From CADEDH01 sp039029735 (lineage in GTDB: Bacteria; Actinomycetota; Acidimicrobiia; Acidimicrobiales; SZUA-35), in assembly GCA_039029735.1 (NCBI GenBank), contig JBCCFL010000002.1:186001-250000 (forward strand): a stretch of DNA of 64,000 nucleotides. Reading direction: 5' to 3'. Position numbers and translations under genes: made by a program. Positions within the stretch are counted from its first letter, which is position 1, and each line of letters starts with the position of its first letter. Under the pieces are notes generated by a model. The model searched no databases and was not told the DNA's origin. It saw only the letters and a program-made list of their open reading frames with translations. Below are positions 25,052 through 32,916 of this stretch, one piece after another.

Positions 25052-25101
25052 AGGCCGCACATCCCGGGCATCGCCCGAGGTGTGCGGCCTTGGGGGTTTT
25101 T
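25052..25101 (+). terminator. Rho-independent terminator after the fasciclin gene
   Basis: A 10-bp stem, AGGCCGCACA (25052-25061) with TGTGCGGCCT (25081-25090), contains a smaller inner hairpin and is followed by TGGGGGTTTTT. It is the clearest intrinsic terminator in the window, with a T-run at 25097-25101. Confidence 0.85.
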
Positions 25102-25153
25102 GCCGCCCTGAGCTGACCTCGGGCTCTGGTGCCGCCGATCTAGGGTCGGTCCG

Positions 25154-25693
25154 ATGCGAAGCTTCGACCTGCGTCCACCCCAGATCTGCGTGCTCGGGAG
25201 TGCCGAGCCGGGATCGTCGGCGTACGAGCGTGCGGGCGACGCCGGGGCCTACCTGGCCGACATCGGCTTCACCGTCGTGAGTGGATGTGGGAGCGCTGCC
25301 ACCCGCTACGCGGCGGAGCGGGCCATGGCGCAGGGCGGCCAGGTGGTGAGCATCATCCCGAGCGACGACATCAACATGGCCGACTGGCCGTGCACTGTGC
25401 TCATTCCGTGCGGCATGGGCGACGCCCGGAATCTGATGATGGCCCTCGCCGGCGACGCCTGTCTCGTGATCGGTGGTCGGGCGGGGACGAAGTCGGAGGT
25501 CTGCCTGGCGTGGCTTCACCACCGCCCGCTGCTGCCGCTCACCGGCACCGGCGGATGGTCCGACACCCTCGCGGCCGACCCGCCGGACGAGCGAGAGAAT
25601 GCCCCGATTCTGGAGTGGGCCACGGTCGACGCACTCGCTCGGAATCTCTGGGAGCTCGGTTTCCCGGTGCCGGCGGAAGCGCCGCCGGCCTAG
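25154..25693 (+). CDS. SLOG/LOG-like Rossmann protein (TIGR00725-like)
   Basis: A 179-residue single-domain protein. The pattern ICVLGSAEPGS at the start, VVSGCGSAATRYAAERAMAQGG in the middle, and a late LVIGGRAGTKSEVCLAW resembles the nucleotide-binding GG.GT.E site of the SLOG superfamily, which includes LOG cytokinin enzymes and TIGR00725 proteins. The exact LOG catalytic PGGxGTxxE is altered to GGRAGTKSE, so LOG activity is uncertain. It converges on the 2OG oxygenase gene and the two stop codons share CTAG. Confidence 0.75.
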   Translation: MRSFDLRPPQICVLGSAEPGSSAYERAGDAGAYLADIGFTVVSGCGSAATRYAAERAMAQGGQVVSIIPSDDINMADWPCTVLIPCGMGDARNLMMALAGDACLVIGGRAGTKSEVCLAWLHHRPLLPLTGTGGWSDTLAADPPDERENAPILEWATVDALARNLWELGFPVPAEAPPA

Positions 25694-26682
25694 CGGGCGA
25701 AGTTGGCGGCGATGCGCTGCGACAGGAAGTTGGCAGCGGTGATCGGAGCGAACCGATCAGTAGGGCTCGTGATTAGCGCGGGCTTGTTGGCCTGGGCGAA
25801 GAACGCCACGCTGTAGCGCGAGTCGGCGGCTTCGCCGGGCTGGGGCCCCCGCACCCGATGGAGCGTGGACCGCAACTGATCGTCGCTCCAGCGCATCAAC
25901 ATGTCGCCGATGTTGCACGTGATGAGGTGCTCGGCGGTATCGACGCTGGTCCACCGACCGCTGTGGGCATCCTCACCGGGGCAGACCTGGAGGCCCGACT
26001 GGCCATCGCGTTGGAAGAGCAGGGTCAGGCAGTCGTAATCGGTGTGGGCGCCGGCCCGCCACTGGCCGGCGGTGAAGTCGGTACCGGTCATCGGGAAGTA
26101 GTGCAGGAGCCGCAGCGTGCTCTGGTAGCCCTCGCCGGCCGGATCGTGGGCCCGGGTGAAGAACGCCCGGTCGAACCCGAGCCGGTCGGCGAAGCACGAC
26201 AGCACGTCCATGGCGACCTTCCATGCCGCGGCCTCCATCGTTTCGAGCGCAGCGCGGAACCCCGGCAGCGACGCCTCCTCGGGCCACAGCCCGTCCATGT
26301 GCGGCGCGGTGAACTGGTACGACTCCTTCTGGTCGACCACCTGCGTCGACGGACGCACCTGCCCCTTGGACTCCCACCCGGCGTTGAGTTCTCGGCGCCA
26401 GGGCACGGTTGCCTTCTCGTCGTCGGGGAGGGCGAAGAAGTGTTCGGCCGCAGTGAACGCATCGTCGATCACCGGGGCCGGGATGCCGTGGTCGGCGAGC
26501 TGAAAGAAGCCGACATCGGTCGACGCGGCCCACAGCGCGTCGGTGATCTCAGCTCGGCGTTCCTCGAAGCGTTCGACGCTGATCACAGGGATCGTGCGGT
26601 GATCGGTGTCGGTGCCGATCCCGCCGATCGTCGCCTCGAGCTCGAGTTCCCGCAGCGTGGGCTGGTCAGCGTCGAATCCCAT
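25690..26682 (-). CDS. 2-oxoglutarate/Fe(II) oxygenase, isopenicillin N synthase-like
   Basis: A 330-residue non-heme iron dioxygenase. An N-terminal DIOX_N region (IPVISVERFEERR, GFFQLADHGIP) is followed by the double-stranded beta-helix core. Iron ligands are in HTDYD and in LHRVR, and the 2-oxoglutarate arginine is in RYSVAFF. Family members act on small molecules; no biosynthetic cluster is evident here. Its stop overlaps the SLOG gene stop (CTAG). Upstream on the same strand lie a cupin gene and mscR, but gaps of over 100 bases argue against one tight operon. Confidence 0.93.
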   Translation of the reverse strand: MGFDADQPTLRELELEATIGGIGTDTDHRTIPVISVERFEERRAEITDALWAASTDVGFFQLADHGIPAPVIDDAFTAAEHFFALPDDEKATVPWRRELNAGWESKGQVRPSTQVVDQKESYQFTAPHMDGLWPEEASLPGFRAALETMEAAAWKVAMDVLSCFADRLGFDRAFFTRAHDPAGEGYQSTLRLLHYFPMTGTDFTAGQWRAGAHTDYDCLTLLFQRDGQSGLQVCPGEDAHSGRWTSVDTAEHLITCNIGDMLMRWSDDQLRSTLHRVRGPQPGEAADSRYSVAFFAQANKPALITSPTDRFAPITAANFLSQRIAANFAR

Positions 26683-26794
26683 CCACCGATGGTAGGTGCG
26701 CCGACCGGGCCCGAAGAAGGGGCCGGCGATGACCTGTTCGTGACCGCAGCCTGGCGACCATCTGACGAATCCGCCGGATCCGCCAGGGCGGCGG

Positions 26795-27193
26795 TCAGCG
26801 TGGGTGGTTCTCGGTGCCCTCGCCGGCGGTGATGAACACCGCGGTGCACGGTCCGTTCACATCGGCAGTGTGCCAGTCGCCCGGCTCGTTGATTGCATAC
26901 TCACCGGCGTTGAGTGTGGTGATCACCTCAGGCCCGTCGGGGCCGCCCTTGCGCTGGATGAGCGTGATCTCGCCTGCAGTGCAGAGCACCACCTCGGTGC
27001 CAACGGGATGCACTTCCCACACGTCCCAGCTCTCGCTGAAGGTGTGCATCGCCACGAGTCGGCCCTCCACCCCGTCGGCTGCGGTGCGCATGCCGTAGTC
27101 CATGTACCACTCACCGGTGCCGGTGAAGGTGGGCTGAACCACGGCCGACGCACCGAGGCCGAGGTGGATGGGGTTGCTGTTCAGGTCCGGCAT
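26795..27193 (-). CDS. Cupin-domain protein
   Basis: A 132-residue single-cupin protein. The first motif is seen in SWDVWEVHPVGTEVVLCTAGEITL and the second in LNAGEYAINEPGDWHTADV, with metal-ligand-type His and Glu residues. The start has GGAGG 8 bases upstream. The reaction is unknown. It sits between the 2OG oxygenase and mscR on the same strand, 26 bases from the mscR stop. Confidence 0.85.
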   Translation of the reverse strand: MPDLNSNPIHLGLGASAVVQPTFTGTGEWYMDYGMRTAADGVEGRLVAMHTFSESWDVWEVHPVGTEVVLCTAGEITLIQRKGGPDGPEVITTLNAGEYAINEPGDWHTADVNGPCTAVFITAGEGTENHPR

Positions 27194-27219
27194 GGTCGCC
27201 CTCCGGGTTGTCGAACGAG

Positions 27220-28305
27220 CTAGAGCACGACGACCGAGCGCAGTACTTCGCCACGCTCCATCTTGTGGAAGGCCTCCTCCACGCCCTCGATGCCGATCGT
27301 CTCCGATACGAATCCGTCGAGGTTGAGGCGGCCCTGCAGGTAGAGATCGATGAGCATCGGGAAGTCACGGCTCGGCAAACAGTCGCCGTACCAGCTCGAC
27401 TTGAGCGCACCACCGCGACCGAAGATCTCGATGAACGGCAGCTCCACCGTCATCTCGGGGTTCGGTACCCCCACCAGCACCACGGTGCCAGCCAGGTCGC
27501 GGGCGTAGAACGCCTGCTCGTAGGTCTTGGGGAGACCGACGGCCTCGATGGCCACGTCCACCCCGTTGCCGTCGGTGAGCTCGCGGATCTTCTCCACCGG
27601 ATCCTCGATGGCGGAGTTGACCATGTGGGTGGCACCGAAGTCCTTGGCCCACTCCAGCTTCTGATCGTCGATGTCCACGGCGATGATCGTTGATGCGCCG
27701 GCGAGCCGGGCTCCTTCCAGGGCGGCGTTGCCGACGCCTCCGCATCCGAACACGGCCACGGTGTCGCCTCGGCCAACGTTGCCGGTGTTCATGGCGGCAC
27801 CGAGGCCCGCCATCACGCCGCAGCCCAGCAGGCCCGCAACCTCGGGCTTGGCCGCAGGATCGACCTTGGTGCACTGGCCGGCAGCCACCAGCGTCTTGTC
27901 ACAGAAGGCGCCGATGCCCAGCGCGGGGCTCAGCTCGGTGCCGTCGGCCAGGGTCATCTTCTGGGTGGCGTTGTGGGTGGCAAAGCAGTACTGCGACTTG
28001 CCCTTGAGGCACGAGCGGCATTGGCCGCACACGGCCCGCCAGTTCAGGATCACGTAGTCGCCGGGCGCCACTTCGGTGACGTCGGAGCCGACCGACTCCA
28101 CCACGCCGGCTGCCTCGTGGCCCAGCAGGAATGGGAACTCGTCGTTGATGCCACCCTCGCGGTAGTGGAGGTCGGTGTGACACACCCCGCAGGCCTTGAT
28201 CTCGACCACGGCCTCACCGGGGCCCGGATCAGGCACGATGATCGTCTCGACAGAGACGGGCTCTCCCTTGGCCTTGGCGATCACGCCTCGAACTTCCTGT
28301 GGCAT
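27220..28305 (-). CDS. mscR: S-(hydroxymethyl)mycothiol dehydrogenase
   Basis: A 361-residue zinc-dependent dehydrogenase that oxidises the formaldehyde-mycothiol adduct and can reduce S-nitrosomycothiol. The sequence follows the MscR pattern closely: CGVCHTDLHYREGGINDE, FLLGHEAAG, ILNWRAVCGQCR, structural zinc cysteines in CGQCRSC..C, and GALKSSWYGDCLP. Catalytic zinc ligands are C42, H63/E64 and the later GCGVMAG Cys. The start at 28305 has AGGGGGA upstream. It implies a mycothiol-producing host, an Actinobacterial trait. It is divergent from the channel gene, with 106 bases between the starts. Confidence 0.95.
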   Translation of the reverse strand: MPQEVRGVIAKAKGEPVSVETIIVPDPGPGEAVVEIKACGVCHTDLHYREGGINDEFPFLLGHEAAGVVESVGSDVTEVAPGDYVILNWRAVCGQCRSCLKGKSQYCFATHNATQKMTLADGTELSPALGIGAFCDKTLVAAGQCTKVDPAAKPEVAGLLGCGVMAGLGAAMNTGNVGRGDTVAVFGCGGVGNAALEGARLAGASTIIAVDIDDQKLEWAKDFGATHMVNSAIEDPVEKIRELTDGNGVDVAIEAVGLPKTYEQAFYARDLAGTVVLVGVPNPEMTVELPFIEIFGRGGALKSSWYGDCLPSRDFPMLIDLYLQGRLNLDGFVSETIGIEGVEEAFHKMERGEVLRSVVVL

Positions 28306-28411
28306 GGAACTCGTCCCCCTGGGGTCAACTTGCTGGTTGTCGGGCGATGCTAGCCGGGCTCGCGCTCGCCTTCCGTGGCGAGACCGTGTGGCTCCAGCCA
28401 TACTCTGCGGC

Positions 28412-29530
28412 GTGATACGCACCGGACGACATCGACGGCGACGCCTGGCACGCGTGGGATCCGGGCTTCTCGGTGCCGCTGCCCTGGTGCTCCTCGCCGT
28501 TGGATCAAGTGCCGCTCAGCCGGCAGACGTGGTGCCGGAGGTGCCCGCCGAGCGCCTCACCGTTGTGATGACCGAGCTCGAACCGTTCGTCGTCAACGAC
28601 GACGGTGACGCCGACGGGTTCTACGCCGAGATCTGGGACGAGGTCGCTGGCTCCCTGGGCGTTGAGTACGACGTGGTGTGGGTCGACTCCTTCGGCGAGC
28701 TGTTGACCACGATCGACGTCGGTGGTGCCGAGGTGGCCGTGGCGCCTCTTGCGCCGACCGCGACCCGAGAAGCGAGCTACGACTTCTCGGCCGCAGTGAT
28801 CGGCTCCGGCCCGCAGCTCGGATACCACGAGCGCAGCGCCGAGAACACGTCGCTACTTCGCGCCCTGTTCTCCCGCGAGGTGGGCTCGATCCTGTTGGTG
28901 GCCATGATCGGGCTCGTGGTCTTCGCCCACGTGATCTGGCTCGTCGAACGGCGGGATCCGGCCAACGAGGACTTCGAGTCGGCCTACTGGCCGGGTGTGT
29001 GGGACGGCTTCTGGTGGGCCGTGGTGACCGTGACCACCGTCGGCTATGGGGACAAGTCGCCCAAGTCCAATCGGGGCCGCTTGGTCGCCCTGGTCGGAAT
29101 GCTGCTCAGCTTGTTCCTGGTCGGCGCGTTCGTGTCGCAGATCACGAGCATCCTCGAACTGCGCCGCGAGGTGCCGCCGGCGACGAGCCTCGACGACCTC
29201 GGCGGACGAACGGTTGGCGTGGTGGAGGGCACCACCTTCGCCGCCTACGTCGAGGGCGAGGGCGTGATCACGCAGCCCTATCCATCACAGCAGGCCCTGT
29301 TCGAAGGGGTGGCCGCTGGCGAGGTGGACATCATGGTGGCCAACCCGTTTGCGATTGACGCACTGGGGTCGCGATATGGCGTGCTCCCGACCGGCTCGGT
29401 GCTCTATCAGGAGTTCGAGACGTTCGGGCTGGCGCAGGGCTCACCGTGGCGGGAGCCGATCAACCAGGCGCTGGCCGACCTCCATGCTGACGGCGAGGTC
29501 GAGGAGATCATCGACCGCTGGCTTCGCTAG
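28412..29530 (+). CDS. GluR0-type ligand-gated potassium channel
   Basis: A 372-residue protein. After a signal sequence (about 15-35), the first lobe of a bacterial solute-binding domain (SBP_bac_3, about 47-145) is interrupted by a two-helix ion channel. The channel comprises TM1 about 157-178, the pore loop with selectivity filter TTVGYGD at 208-214, and TM2 about 223-246. The second lobe (about 258-372) follows. This is the topology of bacterial ionotropic glutamate receptors such as GluR0. A K+-type filter predicts a potassium channel gated by an amino acid. The GTG start at 28412 gives the signal directly. The stop overlaps the TetR gene stop (CTAG). Confidence 0.93.
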   Translation: MIRTGRHRRRRLARVGSGLLGAAALVLLAVGSSAAQPADVVPEVPAERLTVVMTELEPFVVNDDGDADGFYAEIWDEVAGSLGVEYDVVWVDSFGELLTTIDVGGAEVAVAPLAPTATREASYDFSAAVIGSGPQLGYHERSAENTSLLRALFSREVGSILLVAMIGLVVFAHVIWLVERRDPANEDFESAYWPGVWDGFWWAVVTVTTVGYGDKSPKSNRGRLVALVGMLLSLFLVGAFVSQITSILELRREVPPATSLDDLGGRTVGVVEGTTFAAYVEGEGVITQPYPSQQALFEGVAAGEVDIMVANPFAIDALGSRYGVLPTGSVLYQEFETFGLAQGSPWREPINQALADLHADGEVEEIIDRWLR

Positions 29531-30117
29531 TCGGCGTCGGAGTTCGATGTCATGAACTGAGCCACCACGTCGGCGATGAGTTCGTCGGTGATCGCGGTCA
29601 ACATGAGCAGGTGCTGGTGGAACAGCGGGCCAGTGAGTCGCGCCGCTGCCTCGGCGACGTCGACCGCAGAGTGGAGGTCGCCGCGCCGGTGACCGGCCTC
29701 GAGCACGTCGATCGTCGGTTGCGTCAGGCCTTCGACGAATCGACGTTGAGCCGCAACGAACGCGTCGTCGCGGCTGGCATGGTCCACCAGGGCCGAGAAC
29801 ACCGGTCGGACCTGTCTCGTCTCCAACCTGGTGCGCAGCCGGGTGAGTGTCGTGGTCAGATCAGCTCTCAGATCACCGCTGTCGAGGGTCGCCGAGTGGG
29901 GCGCCACCAGCGCCTCGATGGTGGCGAGGAGCAGGCTGGGTTGGTCGGGCCAGTGGCGGTAGATGGTGGTGCGGGCCACCCCCGTTTCGTCAGCGACCCG
30001 GGTGGCAGTCACCTCGCCTGCACCGCAGTTGAGCAGGAGCTCGATGGCAGCATCGAGGACCACCTGCCTGACCCGGGTGGTTCGTGGGTTCTGCTTGGGC
30101 TCTCCGGTGGACGGCAC
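29527..30117 (-). CDS. TetR-family transcriptional regulator
   Basis: A 196-residue TetR regulator. The HTH is in GAGEVTATRVADETGVARTT followed by IYRHWPDQPSLL; the C-terminal ligand domain is helical. A GTG at 30117 was chosen as start because an upstream TTG in the same frame (30195) would translate through the palindrome CTACAGTCTGTAG at 30141-30153, which looks like the operator. It is divergent from the DUF5519/methyltransferase/WD40 operon and probably represses it. The effector is unknown. Confidence 0.9.
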   Translation of the reverse strand: MPSTGEPKQNPRTTRVRQVVLDAAIELLLNCGAGEVTATRVADETGVARTTIYRHWPDQPSLLLATIEALVAPHSATLDSGDLRADLTTTLTRLRTRLETRQVRPVFSALVDHASRDDAFVAAQRRFVEGLTQPTIDVLEAGHRRGDLHSAVDVAEAAARLTGPLFHQHLLMLTAITDELIADVVAQFMTSNSDAD

Positions 30118-30127
30118 GTGTCGACCC

Positions 30128-30156
30128 TTGACCTCTTCGACTACAGTCTGTAGCTT
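30128..30156 (+). promoter_or_regulatory. Promoter with TetR-type palindrome
   Basis: A -35 TTGACC (30128-30133) and a -10 TAGCTT (30151-30156) are separated by 17 bases. The spacer and -10 contain the perfect 6-1-6 palindrome CTACAG-t-CTGTAG (30141-30153). This placement suits repression of the rightward operon by the divergent TetR protein. Confidence 0.65.
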
Positions 30157-30227
30157 AAGCAACGCTCTGTTGTTGAACGTGCTCTGACTTCGCAACGGTA
30201 GTCGAGCCCACCCGGAAGGACGTTCCG

Positions 30228-30866
30228 ATGAACGCGCATCTGATCCGGTTGCTGCCCCACGTGGCGGTGGTGGTGATCGCCGGCGCCTGTGTTGGCGGGG
30301 CGACTCTCGACGGCGAGACAGCTACCCCTGATCGCAGCGACACGAGTGCGTTGGCGGGCGAGGCGATCATTGTGGGAACCGACGGCCTGGAGCAGCTGCC
30401 GGCTCGCGACGGGCCACCGGAAGAAACGACCAATGCCGTGCCGCACGTGCAGACCAGCGCCGTGCTGGTGCCTGAGGTGTACGCCGACCTGCGACGGCGG
30501 GCGTATTCGATCCCCGGCATCGAGGAACGCGAGTCGCTCCTGTCGCTCCCCGGTGCTCGAAGCCTCTGGTTGGGTGGCGATCTCGACCTCGCTCGACCAG
30601 AGGTGCTCCAGGCCGGCCGAGAGTTCGGACACATCCACCCCGACGGCAGTCTCCACCTCTGGCTGCCCGTGGATCGGGCCTTCGAAGTCGCCGAGAACGG
30701 GTGGGGCGAGTTCCACCCCTGGGTCGGTCGCGACGACTTCTGGGATGGGCTCGTGATGGTCTACACCCCTAAGTCGGCTGCTCAGGCCGACGTGACCATT
30801 CGCCTCATCGTGGATGCGTACAACTACATCACCGGGGCCGAGATCGATCCGGGCACGATCACATGA
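30228..30866 (+). CDS. DUF5519 (luciferase-like domain) exported protein
   Basis: A 212-residue protein. A hydrophobic N-terminal segment (about 5-25, with a weak lipobox-like IAGAC) suggests export or anchoring. The rest matches the DUF5519/PF17648 pattern: IPGIEERESLLSLPGARSLW, then REFGHIHPDGSLHLWLP and AENGWGEFHPW. Function is unknown despite the 'luciferase' name; nothing indicates light production. It is the first gene of a three-gene operon and overlaps the methyltransferase start by ATGA. Confidence 0.75.
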   Translation: MNAHLIRLLPHVAVVVIAGACVGGATLDGETATPDRSDTSALAGEAIIVGTDGLEQLPARDGPPEETTNAVPHVQTSAVLVPEVYADLRRRAYSIPGIEERESLLSLPGARSLWLGGDLDLARPEVLQAGREFGHIHPDGSLHLWLPVDRAFEVAENGWGEFHPWVGRDDFWDGLVMVYTPKSAAQADVTIRLIVDAYNYITGAEIDPGTIT

Positions 30867-31540
30867 GCGCCGGCTCGTCACTCGCTGCCCCACCGGTGGC
30901 CGAACTGCTCGGCCGGCTCCATGCGGCGGCCGAGGCGCAGTGGCCCGACGTTGCACCGCACATGGCTCTGCTCGGCGAAGGCGCCGAGGGAACCGATCTG
31001 TGGCCGCACCACATGAGGGACTTCTACCTGCCGGTGAGCCCGGCCCAGGGAGTGTTCCTCTATCAGACGGTGCGGGCGACCGGCGCCCGACGTGTGATCG
31101 AGTTCGGGTCATCGTTCGGCGTGTCGACGATCTATCTGGCGGCCGGGGTGCACGACAACGGAGGCGGCATCGTGGTTGGCTCCGAACTGGTCGCCACCAA
31201 GGCGGAGCAGGCAATGGCCAACCTCACCGCCGCTGGACTGGCCGACGTGGCGGAGATCCGCGCCGGCGATGCCCGGGCAACACTGGCCGATCCCGGTGGC
31301 GTGGTGGACATGGTGTTGCTCGACGGAGGTCCGAGCCTCTACGTCGACGTTCTCGCCGGGCTTGTTCCGTGGCTCCGCCCGGGGGCCGTCGTCATTGCCG
31401 ACAACGTGGAGGAGCCGACCGGCGACGGTCCGTCGTATGCCGGCTGGATCCGCAACGAGGCCAACGGCTTCGTCTCGTCGTCGGTGGCGTTCAAGGATGG
31501 CACCGAGTACTCGGTGTGGGTCGGGAGGAGCGACACATGA
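30863..31540 (+). CDS. O-methyltransferase (COMT/Methyltransf_24-like)
   Basis: A 225-residue SAM-dependent methyltransferase. The YQTVRATGARRVIEFGSSFG region with motif I EFGSSFGVSTIYLA and the later MVLLDGGPSLY and PGAVVIADNVEEP match cation-dependent O-methyltransferases. It overlaps the upstream DUF5519 gene and the downstream WD40 gene by ATGA each, so the three are tightly coupled. The substrate is unknown. Confidence 0.88.
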   Translation: MSAGSSLAAPPVAELLGRLHAAAEAQWPDVAPHMALLGEGAEGTDLWPHHMRDFYLPVSPAQGVFLYQTVRATGARRVIEFGSSFGVSTIYLAAGVHDNGGGIVVGSELVATKAEQAMANLTAAGLADVAEIRAGDARATLADPGGVVDMVLLDGGPSLYVDVLAGLVPWLRPGAVVIADNVEEPTGDGPSYAGWIRNEANGFVSSSVAFKDGTEYSVWVGRSDT

Positions 31541-32916
31541 GATGGGTGACGATCGGCCTCGGCGTGTTGGCTGCCGCCGCAGTGGCCGGAGCAGCGGCCG
31601 TCGTGGTCGAGAACAGTCGGCTGCGCACCGGAGCATCCGTGGCCGAGTCGCGTTGGTTGGCGGCGGTGGCCATCAGCGGAGACCATTCGCCCTCCCAGAG
31701 CCGGCTGCTTGCGGTGGAGGCCGTGACCCGCAGCCCGACCGCGGAGTCCAGGGCGGCGCTCGGTCGGTTGTTGTACAGCGATCCCCGCACCCAGCCCCCA
31801 GTCACCGAACTCGGTCACGATGGGCCGGTGTGGGCAACCGACGTGGCGACGACGGCCCCGTTCGTCGCGACCGGTTCGGACGATGGCGAGGTGCGTGTGT
31901 GGTCCAGCGCCGGGGAGCTGGGGTGGGCCGGCTCCACATCCGGCGAGATCCGCTCAGTCGACATCGCCGCCGACGACAGTCGGGTGGCAACCGGTTCCTT
32001 CGATGGCGATGTGGTGGTGTGGGGCCGCGATGGCGCGCAGCTCGCCGTGGTCGACCACGGCGCCGCGGTGAACGACGTTGCCCTCGGCGCCGACGGCACC
32101 CTCGTTCCCTCGGGAGGCGACGATGGTCGGCTTCTTGTGATCGATGCCAGTGCCGACGTCGCCCGTATCAGGGCCGAGCTCTCACACCCCGACGCGGTGT
32201 GGACGGTTGCCCTTTCGGCCGACAGTGCCAGGGCCGCCACCGGCGGGCCCGACGGCGTGGCCCGGGTCTGGGAGCTCGGGTCCGGAACCGAGACCGCCAC
32301 CTACGACATCGGGGAACCGGTGACTGTGGTGGCCTACGCCCCGTCGGGCGATTGGCTCTTCATCGGCGGGCAGCGAGGAGCGGCCGTCCTCGTCGACATC
32401 GCTGACGGTGGCGAGAGCGCACCGTTGGAGGGAACCTTTCGCGGTGGCGTCGTCGACATCGACTGGCATCCCGACGGCAGCGAGGTGGCCGTGGTCTCGC
32501 TGGCGGGGGTGAATCGCTACGAACTCGGCACGGCCGATCTCGTGGCCGAGCATCGTCTTGCCGGTGGAACCCGGGGCGTGGCCTACGGCCCCGCTGGCGA
32601 CTGGCTCGTGTCCGGCTCGGGCGACTTCCAGTTCAGCTTCGGCGCCATCACGTTCTGGGACACCGCCGAGAACGTGGTGCTCGGAACCCTCAACCTGGGT
32701 GGCCCGGTGGAGACCATCGCCGTGGATGCGAGCGGTACGGTGCTCGCCGGGTTCCGAAGCACGGAGGATCTCGTGGAGACCGGTGGCGCGTGGTTGGTGC
32801 CTGGGCCGGGGGCCTGGCTCGATCTGGCGTGTGACGGTACCGACGGCGTGATCAGCGAGGAGACGTGGACCACGGTGACCGGCGAGACCGCCCCCCACAC
32901 AACCGGCTGCGGCTAG
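31537..32916 (+). CDS. Membrane-anchored WD40-repeat protein
   Basis: A 459-residue protein. An N-terminal membrane helix (about 4-24) is followed by a helical stretch VAESRWLAAVAI...SRLLAVEAVTRSPTAESRAALGRLLY and then WD40-type blades (GSDDGEVRVWSS, ATGSFDGDVVVWG, ATGGPDGVARVWELGSGTE). The helical segment plus WD40 array is the same arrangement seen at the C-terminal end of actinobacterial nSTAND/AAA-WD40 proteins, but here the ATPase part is missing. The role is unknown; a scaffold or sensor is inference. Start ATG has GGGAGGAG upstream. Its stop shares CTAG with the convergent gene. Confidence 0.88.
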   Translation: MRWVTIGLGVLAAAAVAGAAAVVVENSRLRTGASVAESRWLAAVAISGDHSPSQSRLLAVEAVTRSPTAESRAALGRLLYSDPRTQPPVTELGHDGPVWATDVATTAPFVATGSDDGEVRVWSSAGELGWAGSTSGEIRSVDIAADDSRVATGSFDGDVVVWGRDGAQLAVVDHGAAVNDVALGADGTLVPSGGDDGRLLVIDASADVARIRAELSHPDAVWTVALSADSARAATGGPDGVARVWELGSGTETATYDIGEPVTVVAYAPSGDWLFIGGQRGAAVLVDIADGGESAPLEGTFRGGVVDIDWHPDGSEVAVVSLAGVNRYELGTADLVAEHRLAGGTRGVAYGPAGDWLVSGSGDFQFSFGAITFWDTAENVVLGTLNLGGPVETIAVDASGTVLAGFRSTEDLVETGGAWLVPGPGAWLDLACDGTDGVISEETWTTVTGETAPHTTGCG

